Below are positions 35,523 to 47,690 of a stretch of 64,000 nucleotides of DNA, in pieces. Location of the stretch: contig OZ038325.1 of the NCBI GenBank assembly GCA_964035795.1, forward strand, positions 3,746,277-3,810,276, given 5' to 3'. The notes beneath the pieces are model-generated. The model was not told the DNA's origin. It searched no databases and saw only the letters and a list, made by a program, of their open reading frames with translations. Every line of letters begins with the position of its first letter. Position 1 is the first letter of the stretch. Source of the DNA: Pterobdella sp. o SKG-2022 (Eukaryota > Annelida > Clitellata > Hirudinida > Piscicolidae). Both the position numbers and the translations under genes were made by a program.

Positions 35523-35606
35523 CCTGTTCAATTAAATTTAAAATAAAAAAATAAATAAATATATATATATATATCTATATATATATATGAATAAAACCTG
35601 ATTTAC

Positions 35607-35711
35607 TTGAAGGGGCTACTGGCTGGAGCAAAACTAAATTGAAGAAAAGAGGTAAACGATAAGGGATACGATGATTCCAATATTTCCGTGGCCTTTTTGT
35701 GCACGTAGGTA
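35607..35711 (-). CDS. CFAP74: CFAP74-like exon
   Basis: 105 nt: one phase base, then TYVHKKATEILESSYPLSFT, 'SFLQFSFAPASSPF', two bases out. Excellent acceptor (tttattttccaacag) and donor GTAAAT. The phase matches both neighbours. Confidence 0.65.
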
Positions 35712-35934
35712 CTGTTGGAAAATAAATTTATATTCATGAGAAAATATAATTTGCTCTTAAAAATAACTTTGTTTCTCAATAATTTTACTAAAAACTTTTC
35801 ACGTTTGATGTCTTTATTGAAAAATATAAGTTCAATAAAGATCAAAAATAATAAACGTTTCCTATATGTTCCTAGGTGGGTTTTTTACAATCAACCGACT
35901 CAGCAGTACCTCAACACCGAGAACATTTGAAGGA

Positions 35935-36350
35935 TTCTTTGTTCAATTGTGCTTGGTTACTGCTAGGCCACTTGATGGTAGAAAAACCACAGAAGTACAA
36001 AAGGGTAACTTAAAACTTGAGATTGTCACAGATTATTGTTATCCAAGTGACATAGTATATGCGGTGATGGCTGTGCAATTTCATCAATTACTAAAAATTT
36101 CATTAACCTCTTCCTCTTTTTACCAACTCCCACATTTCGTTTCCAACTAAAGGTCAAATATAAGTCTCATACTTTGAAGCAGCTATTTTATACGCATTAG
36201 TAACCTGGACCTTGTCAACACCCATATTTAACCATTTGAAACACAATGATCTGAAAATCACAAGAAGAGTAATCAGTCAAGCTACAAGTAATACTAAGCA
36301 CAAAAACTTCTAAAAATACTCAACATCAAAGACATAGAAACGGTCACCCG
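35935..36350 (+). mobile_element. RTE family D C-terminal fragment, opposite orientation
   Basis: Reads 'LVTARPLDGRKTTEVQKGNL', 'KLEIVTDYCYPSDI', then decayed '..VTWTLSTPIFNHLKHNDLK', aligned to the post-finger segment at 34700-34840. It ends where the minus-strand family E copy begins (~36350). Confidence 0.65.
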
Positions 36351-37612
36351 TCGTAACAGGCTGAGAGGGTAATTCTCCTAGCATCGTATACCGCTCTCTG
36401 CAGCTTTCTTAGCATGTAGATATGCATTTTCACTACCACCATTTTGCCAACATTTCCAAGCTGCACGCTTTTCTTTAACGGCCGCAGCAACAGTGTCTGC
36501 CTCAAGTGACTTCCACATGCTTCCGACACCTCTACTTTTATCTATTATAAAAGATTTATCTCTAAACTGGGCTTCGAATTTATTTCTGATTGAAGTCTCT
36601 TGCAATCGCCATACTTTCCTCTATGAGACAAAAATTTTTCTATCCTTTTTTATAGGCCCCACTAATATATCACACAGTAGCAATTGATGCTGTTGCACAA
36701 CTTCTACTCCTGGCACCACTTTTACATCCTTCTTAACTTTTGACCATAATATCGTCATCTGGGTTCTAACAGTACCAGAAAAATATGTTACTAATCTGCT
36801 CTCTTAAAAAACGAATTACAAACACACATATCTAAAGCTGCACCTAACTCAAGGATTCTTTCACCTTCCTGATTTCTAGTCCCATATCCGGAACTACCAT
36901 GAACATTCTCACAGCCTTATAGACCGCTCTACATGCCCATTCGAGTCACCACTCGAGAATACAATCTCGTTTTCACTTAGTCTGGATAAAGAAAAATTGA
37001 GAGCTCATAAAATTTATCTTTATCTATGTTAGCTAATCCTTGCTGTGGCGCATAAGCTGAGACAATGGTTATAAGACGCTTCCCAATTAAAAGCTTAAAG
37101 AACATTAACCTGTCATTAACCCTATTGACCTCCACTATTTCATCTACCCAATCCCTGCTTACCAAAACACCCACACCCCCAACCCCAGTTCTACTCCCAG
37201 ACCAAATAAACTTGTATTCAAAGTTTTTTCCTGTGAACAACTTGCTGAAGCATCCCTTCATCTTACCTCTTGTACACAGCCCACGTCAATCTTCCGTTTT
37301 GTCAGCCCCTCAACAACCTTCCCAGAGCGGCCACGCATAGTGCCAACCTTTCAACTACCCAACCTGAGCTTAGTTCTTGATAGTGGGATGACGATTGAGC
37401 GATGCTCAGAATTGACACTGTTTCTACCGTGCGCAGGACCTTTGTCGTGGACTCCATTCCCATTGACGAGGTTGATCTCATTTCTATTTTGAGCCATCAT
37501 GAAGGTTTGGAGCAAAGTTTTATGGCTGCATGCCCTTACTAACGCCAACTAGTTTTCAGACAATTTCTAGGTTCTTGTTAACCAAGACTGAACAGCGCTT
37601 CACCTGCCCCGC
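36350..37612 (-). mobile_element. RTE family E: 5' region and endonuclease
   Basis: Starts at ~37612 with a leader shared with 62765-63030 (both contain 'aaaactagttggcgttagt' and 'gttcaggttgggtagtt' allowing mismatch). Endonuclease: 'GTMRGRSGKVVEGLTKRKID', 'YKFIWSGSRTGVGGVGVLV', 'LITIVSAYAPQQGLANIDKD', broken near 36990, then linker 'QETSIRNKFEAQFRDKSFII'. It lacks RT. Upstream of the leader lies the (TTTA)n tract. Confidence 0.75.
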
Positions 37613-37628
37613 TGGTTGCCAATCCAGT

Positions 37629-37855
<227 letters not shown>

Positions 37856-37869
37856 CTTAGAATGCATAC

Positions 37870-37960
37870 TTTCTTTTAATATCTCCCAAAGTAGGCACTT
37901 CATAAGCTTCTTCTGTTTTCCGCACAACTTTTACAGTCTCCTTTTTTTTATCATTATTTT
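37870..37960 (-). CDS. CFAP74: CFAP74-like exon: linker
   Basis: 91 nt: two phase bases, then NNDKKKETVKVVRKTEEAYE and 'VPTLGDIKRK', two bases out. Acceptor 'atcacaacttgcag', donor GTATGC. Incoming phase fits 46403-46586 and outgoing phase fits 35607-35711. The (TTTA)n microsatellite starts about 14 bp inside the following intron. Confidence 0.6.
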
Positions 37961-38164
37961 CTGCAAGTTGTGATATTATTTATAAATTACTTCTGATGCA
38001 AAACTACAACATTATGAAGGTGGTAATGAATATCATTTAAATGGTGATGATGATGAAAAGAGTAAGTGAATAAACCTTATGGTTAACAATTATGTTTTCT
38101 CGTACACTCTTCAGCTCATTGCTTGTTGTTACTGTTTAATTTTTACCTCATCATTCACCTATTA

Positions 38165-38258
38165 TAATGGTCCACATGGAGTAGCGCCTTGTGAAAACAA
38201 TCAATTGCGCAACCGAAACTCTAGATAGGGGCGATCAAATGGTCAACTTGCTTACTAC
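38165..38258 (+). repeat. SINE body fragment (variant 2)
   Basis: 'ggtccacatggagtagcgcc' and 'caatcaattgcgcaaccgaa' match the reverse of 20560-20645. tRNA head absent. Confidence 0.55.
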
Positions 38259-38540
38259 TGTGGCAGTTGCAGATATTGGATGCATAAAAAATTGAGTGGT
38301 ATAAAATTTTTCTTGGTCTTGACTCTTTACTTCAAATGTGTTCGCTGCCATGGTACAGCTTTGCCTGTTGATGGTAGCTTAGTGAAGAAAGTCATGGTTG
38401 GTGATAAAACCCTGGAAGTTGTTTCAGACTTCTGCTATCTTGAAGATATGTTAGCTGCAGGTGGTGGATGCGAACTTGCTTCAATAGCACATTATAACTG
38501 TGCCTGAAGTACGTTTCGCCAACTTTTTCTCTTGTGTGCT
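38250..38540 (+). mobile_element. RTE family D finger and C-terminal fragment
   Basis: Reads 'YYCGSCRYWMHKKLSGIK' (finger second half), 'FKCVRCHGTALPVDGSLVKK', 'VMVGDKTLEVVSDFCYLEDM', 'LAAGGGCELASIAHYNCA', stop. RT core missing. Confidence 0.7.
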
Positions 38541-39095
38541 CTAAGATAACCGTTAAACGCCCGCCGAAACTAACCGACCGTACATCTCTGCACGACACGC
38601 AAGCGAAGCTGCAGTCCTCTACGATAAAAGTTCAACCTCAAACCAAGCTCTATTCAAAGACCTCAATTAGTCCATGGTTCAGCTCAGATCCGCTTCCAGC
38701 CACAGCCCGACGAGCCCGGTGCTTAGAGCCAATTTTTTTCTCGAACTTACAGATCTTATTTGCCGACTTCCCTTATCCACACTGTTTTAAAACTAAAGAC
38801 TGTTTACTTAAGAAACCTGCTGCGGATATGAGTACGGTCTGACATGAAAATAACACCACCTTGCCAGGATTTTCAATGGCTGACGAGAATGCACCAGACA
38901 CTGCGAAAGCGCACCTCTTTACGGAAAAACGATCCTATCTCCGGCCAAGCAGATTTCAAGGCGTTTTTTTCTTACAGATTAAGGAGAAATCTCTCTCGGA
39001 ATCTTATGGACGTCTTCTGGGTCGTTTGTGTTCTGATGCTCGATTGACGGGAATGCCAACTGAAATCGATGTACAGGTTTGGGCATATTAACTTG
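38535..39095 (+). other. GC-richer island with unassigned open frames
   Basis: About 560 bp of balanced composition in AT-rich surroundings. Two plus frames: 38534-38842 (contains 'SISPWFSSDPLPATARRARC') and 38861-39091 ('FQGVFFLQIKEKSLSESYGR', 'LLGRLCSDARLTGMPTEI'). The second resembles the R-x-Q-x-x-E-S-x-x-x-Y pattern of LTR-element gag proteins, the first a LINE endonuclease-RT linker. Neither match is firm. It is probably transposon-derived. Confidence 0.35.
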
Positions 39096-39589
39096 ATTTT
39101 TTTTAATAGGTCGAAACAAAAAAAACGTTGAAAAATATGAGAAAAAAATTTCAAGAAAAAGTCCAATCCCTTCATCTAAATGAAAAAACCTCAAAAACTC
39201 CCACAACTAACAAAGACAGGCCAATGAAAAAGCAAAAAAAAACCCTTAAATGATCAAAATACTAAAAGAATATTAGATGAAATTGCTGACTTTCAGAAAA
39301 TCATATTTTTAATGATATTTATAAACAAAAAATATTAACACTGAAGATAAAATTATGCCCTTAAACAAAAGAAAATATATTACATTTAACATACTTAAAT
39401 ACTAAGTTATGTCCAGATTATTATGTTATTGAAACATTATAGATACTCAGATAAACATGCATAAAAACTTGTTTATTCACAAATTTATACGAAACATATC
39501 AATGAATACACAAGTATATGGATATATAGATGAATATAAATAAATAAATATTAGTTTTTAATTTAAAATAAAGATACTGTGTGTGTATA

Positions 39590-39775
39590 ATGCATGTAAT
39601 TTAATGTAATGTAATGCTTATTTTACTCATAGATCAAAGCGCTTGCTAAAAATTTAATGTAGCGAAAACACACTGTGGAACAAGTGCTAATCGTCGGCCC
39701 ATGTGGGATAGACCTTTAGATAATTAGTCTAATGCTCTACCTCGAAGCTAGACGAGACGGCAATAATTGAAAAAA
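39590..39775 (-). repeat. tRNA-derived SINE (cattacatt-tail type)
   Basis: Reverse orientation: 'taatgtaatgtaatgc' tail, 'caaagcgcttgctaaaaat', 'gtagcgaaaacacactgtg' and a degraded tRNA part ('gtcggcccatgtgggatag', 'tagtctaatgctctacc'). Confidence 0.75.
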
Positions 39776-40169
39776 ATTTAATTAATATAACATTTATGTA
39801 AAAAATATAATAATTGACTGTGAAAAATATTACACTATTTATAAAAAAAATCAATTAACTAAGAAAAAAACGAACCAAGTGATCTATGGTAGCGTTTACG
39901 GCTTATTTCTTAAAATAAATTCAGTTATATGTCTAAAACAATGTAAAAAAGAATGGTAATATGTTAATATGAAAAAAAAACTCATTGAAAGTGTCCTGTT
40001 AGATCCGAATTGGTCAAATCCTAATGTTTAGTTTTGTTTTTCAAGTTTAGCAATTCTTTTATGAAATTATGAATAAGAATTAAAAACTAGACCTTAACTT
40101 ATAAATTACTTGGTTAAAATTTATTTTAGGTACGATAGCACGAATCGGCCATTTTGCACCAAAACGTTT

Positions 40170-40515
40170 TTTTTTGTATGGGCAGGTGTTGATGCAAAGG
40201 GTTCGAGAGAAAGTGACTTGAGAATAATTCAAAATCTAAAGATTATTTTCTATGATATTGCTGAATTTATTGGAATTATATTTCTTTATACTATTGAAAA
40301 TACATATAAATGAAAGTATTCATTTATTTTTTATTTATTATTATTTCTTAATAGTTTATCTTCGAATAATTTTTCAGTTATTTTTAATAGGAAGAAATAA
40401 AAATTTTGTTGCATTAATACCACCAATATTATTGTTAATTATTTATATTGTTATATTGCTACAGAAAAATTTATTATCCCTTAATAGTTTGTATGATATT
40501 TATACCATTTAACAA
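40170..40515 (+). repeat. Dispersed repeat, partner of 1880-2195
   Basis: See 1880-2195. Here the start reads GVDAKGSRESDLRI in place of GADAKGLKDWDPRI. Non-coding beyond that. It directly precedes the family E RTE at 40530. Confidence 0.45.
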
Positions 40516-40529
40516 TTTATGAAGTTTTT

Positions 40530-42285
40530 TATGGCTTTGTCAAAAATGACAAAGGGAACTTAGCTGTTACAGTCCATGAAAAGCTACTTGCATGACAAGA
40601 ACACTATGAACGTCTGTTGGATGAGAAGTTTGATTAGAATAAGAAGTCATTAACAATAAACGATCCCACAATTGGACCGCGGCCTAAGATAGAATTCGAT
40701 ACATAAAAAAAAGTTTTGGGCAAAATGAAGTGTGGTGAAGCACCTGGTAGTTCTAGGGCTGTTGCAGGAAGGTTGCAAACTGCTGGTGAAGTAGGCATTA
40801 GACGTATGACAGACCTTTTCAATGGTATCTTAGATGAATATAAAATACTTGAAAACTGGAATGCGAGCGTGATTCTCAACTGCTTCAAAAACAAGGGTGT
40901 GGCGACAGACAGAGGGAATTATAAAGGTTTGAAACTCGTGGAGCACTTGATGAAGTATTCGAAATAATTATTAAGGAAGAAATTAGAGGTCAGGTAAGAA
41001 TTGGCTCAATGGAGTTCGGATTCATGCCAGGTAGAAGTACCATCGATGCTATTTTCATAGTTTGACAGTTGCAATAAAGCCGGTTGCCGTGGAGCTTCAA
41101 CAACGCCGCTGGAGATGAATAAGGCATACCCTACGGAAACTGCCCACCCGGATAGCCAGACAAGCTCTGAAATAAAGGTCCCCCAAAAAAAAAGAAAGAG
41201 ATGCAGACCACAAAACACATGGCGACGTGGCGTAAAAGCTAAAGTCAAAAAAATGGCTTTCACATGGGTACAATTGGAAACGCTCACCCAAGACAGAAAC
41301 GGCTGGAGATTCTTTTTCGATGGCCTATGTCCCGGCTAAAGACAAAAGGCATAAAAGGCATAAATAACTGAGTAAGTAAGTACAGTTGCAAAAAAGGTAT
41401 CTTATAGGGTCTTAGAATGAACATGAAAAAACGAAGTTTAGGGTCAATGCTCTAAACCAAGGTCCAAGCTTCCAGTCTGGAAAACACTCTTGTGGAGTGT
41501 GTTTCATAGGTGTTGGCATCAGCTCTATACTAAGTTCACAAACACAGTAGTGGCCTAAAAAAAGCTAATTGGCTTCTACCATAAACTTCAAATGTGAGGC
41601 GTTAGCAGATCCTCAAGTTAGTGATATAAAGCCATTGAACTTGATGGAAATAAATATGAAGTGAATTTTGTTATCTAGGAGATATGATTAGTGCTGGTAG
41701 TAGAGCTGAAAGTAGTACTGTTGCTTGTGTAAAATCTGGTTGGAAGAGTTTAGGGGACTGTTACCTCTGTTAGCCAGTCGGGTCGTTTTCCTTAAAACAA
41801 AATGGCGTTTATATGCTGCTTGCGTCAGGAGTGTTATGGTTCATGGTAGTGAGACTTGGCCTTTTAAAGTGGAAGATATTACTAGAATTTCCAGAGCTGA
41901 TATGATGATGATCTAGTGGATGCGCAATGTAAACTTAAAGAATGGCAGATCATCTGATGAATTGAAGGACAGACTGGGAATTCTGGACATCACTTAAATG
42001 CTACGTAGAAATAGACTGAAATGGTTTGGGCAAGTGACGAGAACGGATGTTGGTAACCTAGCAAGTGCTTGCAGGCATGTTGAGGTAGAGGGTAAGCAAC
42101 AACAACGTAGACTAAGAAAAAGTGGTCCCAATTAGTAAGCAATGATCTTAGAAAAATGAAACTCAAACCTTAACTTGCATAAGACCGAAGACTGTGGAGA
42201 AGAGCCATTATGAGACCCCGTCCAACCTATACTAGCATAGAAACGGACGCTAAACGATGACGATGATTGACATCAATTCATATTT
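40530..42285 (+). mobile_element. RTE family E: reverse transcriptase half with nested LINE
   Basis: Begins in the linker ('QEHYERLLDEKFD', 'INDPTIGPRPKIEFDT'), then 'MKCGEAPGSSRAVAGRLQTA', 'NWNASVILNCFKNKGVATDR', 'GNYKGLKL'. It is interrupted at 41074-41381 by another LINE, then resumes with the finger remnant, 'LPLLASRVVFLKTKWRLYAA', 'VMVHGSETWPFKVEDITRIS', 'LGILDIT', and a 3' end 'ccccgtccaacctatacta' + 'gcatagaaacggacgctaaa' + GATGACGATGA tail. The palm region is deleted. Confidence 0.8.
41074..41381 (+). mobile_element. 5'-truncated LINE (family F) nested in RTE, with TSD
   Basis: Last ~308 bp of a family F element: 'cgtggagcttcaacaacgcc', C-terminal '..NTWRRGVKAKVKKMAFTW', 'VQLETLTQDRNGW', ending in 'gagtaagtaag'. 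Flanked by acagttgca at 41065-41073 and again at 41382-41390, a perfect 9-bp target-site duplication. The host RTE frame continues on the far side. Confidence 0.85.
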
Positions 42286-42489
42286 TATTATTACTCAGAC
42301 GTGTCGTGAGAGGCAAAAAACAAAATACACCTAAAACCACACGTGTTTCTGGGAACCAGCGGTGTGATGGGTCTGAAACTAGAGTCTGTAATAGTTGGCG
42401 GCTTTTTTCTTCTCGTCGTTTTTTTTGCGCTTAGTGGGCTATTTTAGAAATGGAAGGGTATCTTTTTTTAAAACTTTGCCGTCTCATAA

Positions 42490-44835
42490 CCAGGATATAT
42501 GAATCCTCTTAGCCTTGACAGGCCATTCATCTAGGGCAAGGACGGTCTAATGTGGAACCTACGACTCAAGAACCTCTTTGTCACTTCTCAGTTTGCTAGG
42601 CCATGACAGATGAGCCTCGGGTGTAGAGAGTGAGATTAAGGCTCCATACACTGTACTTCACCTTAAGACTCCATTGCACTGGCTTAAAAGACATGCCCAC
42701 GTTTTTTACTAAACCTTGTATCAATGGAAAAGGGGCGGAAACAGCAGATGAAGATGTCACTAGAAGCCAAAGCTCCAATCCTGCTTGCAGTCGGTTCAAA
42801 ATATTGTTCGTCAGATGTTGACCTAGAGACGACAGCATCACTCCACAGCACCCTGAACGATCAAGCAGCCTTATCTAGGAGCGCACTGCTTGTTACACGC
42901 GGAAAAGGGTCTAAAAAAGGTGGCCTAAATGAAGTTTGTCTGTCATCTTTCAGTTGGCCAGCCCCGGTCAACGGGTAGCTTTTTATGTGGTCAAAAATCA
43001 CTAAAGAAAGAAAAGTATGCATCCACTAATAAAGATGCCAAAACGATAAAACTGGCATGTTGGAACATAAGCACCATACTCGAAAAAACTGACAGCAAGC
43101 GGCCTGCAATTCGCTCTGCCTTGATTACGCAAGAACTGTCCAGGTTCGGTATTGATATTGCTGCTCTTAGTGAAGTTTGCCTCCCAGAAAAATGAAAACT
43201 ACAGAAGCACGGGACCGAAAAAAAAAGCGTCTCTGGTGTTTGCTTCATGTTCAGAACCTCCATCACATCGAAACTGGAAAACCAACCATCTGGTCATTCC
43301 AACCGTATCATGTCAATGCGTCTCTCTCTGGAGAACAAGAACTATGCGACGCTTTTTCAGTGTATGTGCTCCGAATCTTAAAGCTGAGCTTGCAGAAAAA
43401 GAAAAAGCTCCGTAGCCTTCTCCAAAGCACCCCTACATACGACAAGCTAATAATGCTTGGCAACTTCAACGCTAGAGTGGGCCAAGAAAGCTACCTGGAA
43501 GGTCTACTTGGCAACACGGTGTTGGAAACTGTAACGACAACGGATGATTACTGCTGGAGTTCTGCTCAGAGCAACAACTTGCCATCATCAACACCACTTT
43601 CCATCATAAAGACAGTTTGAAAAAAACCTGGATGCATCATCGGTCTAAACACTGAAGTCTCATTGATTATGTTCTAGGACGTCAACAAGACCTCGAGGAA
43701 GTCCTGCAAACAAGAGTCATGCCCAGCACTAAGTTTCATACTGATCACCGTCTAACGCGATGCAAACTCAAAACACACTTCAAACCTAGGCAAAAGAATG
43801 GAGGAACATAAAAAAAGAAAAAGTTTAAGCTCAGCAAGCTACAGTCAGCTGAAGTAACAACTGACTTCAAGGCAGGTTTACAGACTAAGCTGAAAAACTA
43901 CAGATTCCTAAAAAACTCCCCTCCAAAACAACTCTGGGAAAAGTTGAAAACTACCATCCTGCAGACATCTAAAAATGTCCTAAGCGGAGTAGAGACTAGT
44001 TTGAAAATAACAATGATATAATCTAGGAATTATTAGGAAAGAAAAGATCAGCCTACCAGGCCTGCCTGGCTCACCCGTCTTGTCATGTGGAAAAAGCTGC
44101 TTTCCGTCAAATCTGCAATAACCTTCAGCCCAAGCTTCGAGTTATGAAAAACAAATGGTAGACCAATTTCGCAGTAAGAACTTAGCAGTCTGTTAATGCT
44201 GGTTTTTGTTGTTGAGCGATGAGTGTCGGGAGGAGATGATTCAGCAGGTGACCGATGTATACGAGGACATTTGTAGCTGGCGTGCTCAGTGGTCTCACCA
44301 CCTAAGCCGCTTTTCCAACAGCTCTGTTGATTTTTGTTAGCTCATAGGTTGCGCTGTACTAATAGACTGGCACTCCTCAGAGACAAGAAATTACTATTGT
44401 GCCGTTTGTTTAAACGTTTTCAAGCCTTCTTCAATACTGATCGAATTGTCCAAGACTCAGCACTACTCTGCAGCTCTCAGCTACCAGTCAAAGTGAAAAT
44501 GGACGAACCGCCCACAATGCAGTAACTTACCATAGCCATAGAGCAGGTGAAAAGTGGCAAGGCAGCAAAAGTTGATGGGATTCTATCTGAGTTTTAAAAA
44601 AATGGAAGTCCAGCACTACACAGCAAGCTCCACGAAATCCTTGTCTGTTGTTGAAAACAAGGCAAATTTACAAGAAACCTTTGCAATGCAGTCATTATTA
44701 TCTTATACAAAAACAAGGGAAAAAGTCTGACTGCTCAAACTACCGGGGCATCACTCTACTCTCCATTGCAGCTTCCTTTTTTGAAAATTTCGTAAAATCA
44801 ATTGGAAGAAAAAACGCCGCAGAATGAAATATTGT
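42490..44835 (+). mobile_element. APE-type LINE (family C), copy 2
   Basis: Leader ORF 42724-42978 ('QQMKMSLEAKAPILLAVGSK') homologous to 32138-32449; then 'DAKTIKLACWNISTILEKTD' (endonuclease start), 'LSRFGIDIAALSEVCLPEK', 'LIMLGNFNARVGQESYLEGL', 'MHHRSKHW' and 'DHRL' in shifted frames. RT start: 'DRIVQDSALL', 'KSGKAAKVDGI', 'LYKNKGKKSDCSNYRGITLL' (44710-44765), breaking off near 44835. No palm. Many frameshifts. Confidence 0.75.
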
Positions 44836-45164
44836 GAAGCTTCAGCAGTCGTACCTGACGTAACCTTTGACTGCAGTCGTTTATCTCGCATTGGTCTAGC
44901 ACACTTGCAGTAGACTTGGGAACCCTTTATAAAATCTTCGTTCACGAAGTCAAGCCAAGAGAGAGGGCTTAAAAAATAAGATGAATTTTTTTGATTGATA
45001 TTTGCATCCAATCATCGAACCCTTAATAAAACAAATTCTTATCGATTATAGTGTATTGAGTGTCCCAGTAGATGGAGTCGGCTAATACATCTTTTCCACT
45101 TTTCAGGCCATAGGATTCTATATTCTTTTTAACGCGAATCAACCAGGATTTCGCTGGTCTACCA

Positions 45165-45340
45165 GTATAGCTCAGCTGGTAGAGCACTCGACTAATTATC
45201 TAATTACAGGGTTCTATCCCGCGTGAGCCGACAACCAGCACCTCTTTCATCATGTGTTTTCACTACATTAAATTTGTAGCGAGTTCTTTGAACTACAAAG
45301 AAAAGCGCTTTATATATTCCGCATTACATTACCAAAAGAA
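45165..45340 (+). repeat. tRNA-derived SINE (cattacatt-tail type)
   Basis: A box 'tagctcagctggtagagc', B box 'gggttctatcccg', body 'gtgttttcactacattaaa', 'gtagcgagttctttgaac', tail 'ccgcattacattac'. This is the best tRNA-like copy in the window; the tRNA part folds roughly as a tRNA but lacks a proper acceptor stem, so it is not called a tRNA gene. Confidence 0.8.
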
Positions 45341-45344
45341 GGAC

Positions 45345-46155
45345 CTCTAGGCAGAGGAAGCGAGCACGTCTTTGGTGCAATTTGAACGAACATCTCACGT
45401 GTTCATACCTACGAAGACAACGGCTCTGCGGTGACGTTTCTATTTAGGGGATTTTCAAGTTATGTAAGATATGCTTAACGCCACATACCATGCAAATCAT
45501 GGACCTATCGATGCGCTGTAGCCTTTGCAAAACAGCAACTGTTGGGGCCCATTTTTTACAGCAAGATAAAAATGCAGAACGGACAAAAAATGCATATAAT
45601 TTGCAACGAGATTTCATGATGATATGTTTAGAAATTAGTATGTCCTGGGCATGACACTAAGCTGCATCAAACTCAGTGCCTAAAAATTAAGGCTTCTTTT
45701 CTGTTATAATTTGGATAACAGTAGACCTTTGTAGTAAGTATCAATAAATAAATATTCTAGTATCGTTGACATTTGTTTTGGCGGATGATCATCTAAACGG
45801 CAAGGCATACTGCTCAAGTGTGTGAAAGGTGGTTGTTGAAATCCGATAATTTCTAATTGGATGTTAGCTCGGGCTGGCAGTTCTATGAAAGTTTTGTTTC
45901 ATTTGGAATGGTTTTTAACAAATATTGGAATCAAAAATATATGAAAAACTGTTTTCCATGTCATTAAACAAAATTTAGATGAAAAACTCAACTCTTCAGA
46001 GAACCAATTGAATTCCAATAAGACTTCAAAATTTTCTTGGACTACATACACTCAATTTCTCACAGAATAGGAACTTGGTAAGTATCAACGTAAATAATTA
46101 GTACTAGTCTATTAAAGTTATTTTTGAATTAGATGTTTTCAATATAAAATGTTTT
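45345..46155. other. Intron sequence, nothing recognised
   Basis: Intermediate composition, no frame above background. 'cgaacatctcacgtgttcat' and similar words suggest decayed transposon DNA, but no family could be assigned. Confidence 0.35.
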
Positions 46156-46159
46156 ATGT

Positions 46160-46245
46160 TGCAAGACCAAAGAATCTGGAGAAGAGCCATAATGAAACCC
46201 CGTCCAACCTATGCTAGCATGGAAATGGACGCAAAAAAAAATTAT
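46160..46245 (+). mobile_element. RTE family E 3' terminus
   Basis: 'ggagaagagccataatgaaa' and 'ccccgtccaacctatgctag' + 'catggaaatggacgc' match the end of the element at 42190-42270, followed by an A-rich 'attatgatgag' tail. Extremely 5'-truncated. Confidence 0.75.
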
Positions 46246-46402
46246 GATGAGAAATGAAGTTGAAATTTTCACTAAAGTTTTAATTTGCATAAAACTGACT
46301 AAACTTAAAAAAACATTTCATGTAAATAATATCTAAATTCTCAAAAAGTCTAAATTTTGAAATTTCTACATGTATTTTTATAGATATATATATCCAACAA
46401 AC

Positions 46403-46586
46403 CTTTTTGTCCAACTATTTTTATAGCTTCATCACAGTTTTTCATTTTTTTCATATTATTCATTAAGTTTATTCTCTCGTTTTTCTGATAATTTCTTTCC
46501 TTCAAATGGTGCAAAATTTTTCTAGCTTCACAAAAAACATCGTATTCTTCTAGGTAAGGACTATGTCTTATCCGAATCAACTGGTT
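46403..46586 (-). CDS. CFAP74: CFAP74-like exon: basic helical segment
   Basis: 184 nt, phase 0 in and 1 out. Reads NQLIRIRHSPYLEEYDVFCE, then a Lys/Asn-rich amphipathic stretch and 'CDEAIKIVGQK'. Acceptor 'tattatttgatcag', donor AAG|GTTTGT. The phase matches 37870-37960. It is likely a coiled or helical insert between ASH domains. Confidence 0.65.
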
Positions 46587-46974
46587 CTGATCAAATAATA
46601 AAAATAAAATTTTAGATAGTTTTTTTGTTTATGAAGAATTTTTTTAATTACACGTTTATTGATAAAAAAATTGGTTAATTAATTTGATAAGGTTTTACTT
46701 ATCGAAAATTTTAGCTGATTTTTATTGAATGAACAATTTTCAAAAAAATATTTTTTCATCACTTGAAAAAACTATATGTAATTTAAAAATTGAAAAAAAA
46801 AACATGAAAACAAAATTCTATTAAATATTATAGAAAAATTTTAAAAATCATTTATTCATTCATTATCCATAATAAAATGTATTGCTGTTAGTGTCATAAT
46901 AACGGAGGTAGACATTAGTTGTAACTTTTTAGAAGCATCTTAAATTTACTTATAAATAATATTTAACAACTTTT

Positions 46975-47165
46975 CTACGTCACTTCGTGAAAGAACTTTA
47001 GTAAATTTAATAAGCAAAATAAAGCTATAATTTCGATAAGTTTAGCTTTATCATAAAACATAAAACGCTAATGTTTTATGATAAAACTAAACTTATCGAA
47101 AATTATAGCTGTTTTTTTTGCTCAATGGATTTACTAAAGTTCTAACATAAATCAACGTAAAAAAA
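46975..47165. repeat. M1 element, complete palindrome
   Basis: Left arm 'gaactttagtaaatttaata', 'agctataatttcgataagtt', 'tagctttatcataaaac', then the right arm in reverse ending 'atggatttactaaagttcta'. The arms pair almost fully, so a single strand would form a ~90-bp hairpin. No ORF; best reference copy of M1. Confidence 0.75.
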
Positions 47166-47384
47166 TTGTTAGATATTAGCTATTTATGACGAAAATAGCC
47201 TAAACTAAATAGTTACATTATCAAGTTCATTAATAGTGAAGTAAACAAACCCAAAGAAATTATTCATAAAAGACAGCAAGTTTATTTAACTCTTCACTTT
47301 TTTCAAGTTCTTGAAAGATTTTCTTCACGAGAGAAAATAAGGCAACGCTTTTCACGCACTTCAATTCTCTAAACAACTATGACG

Positions 47385-47690
<306 letters not shown>

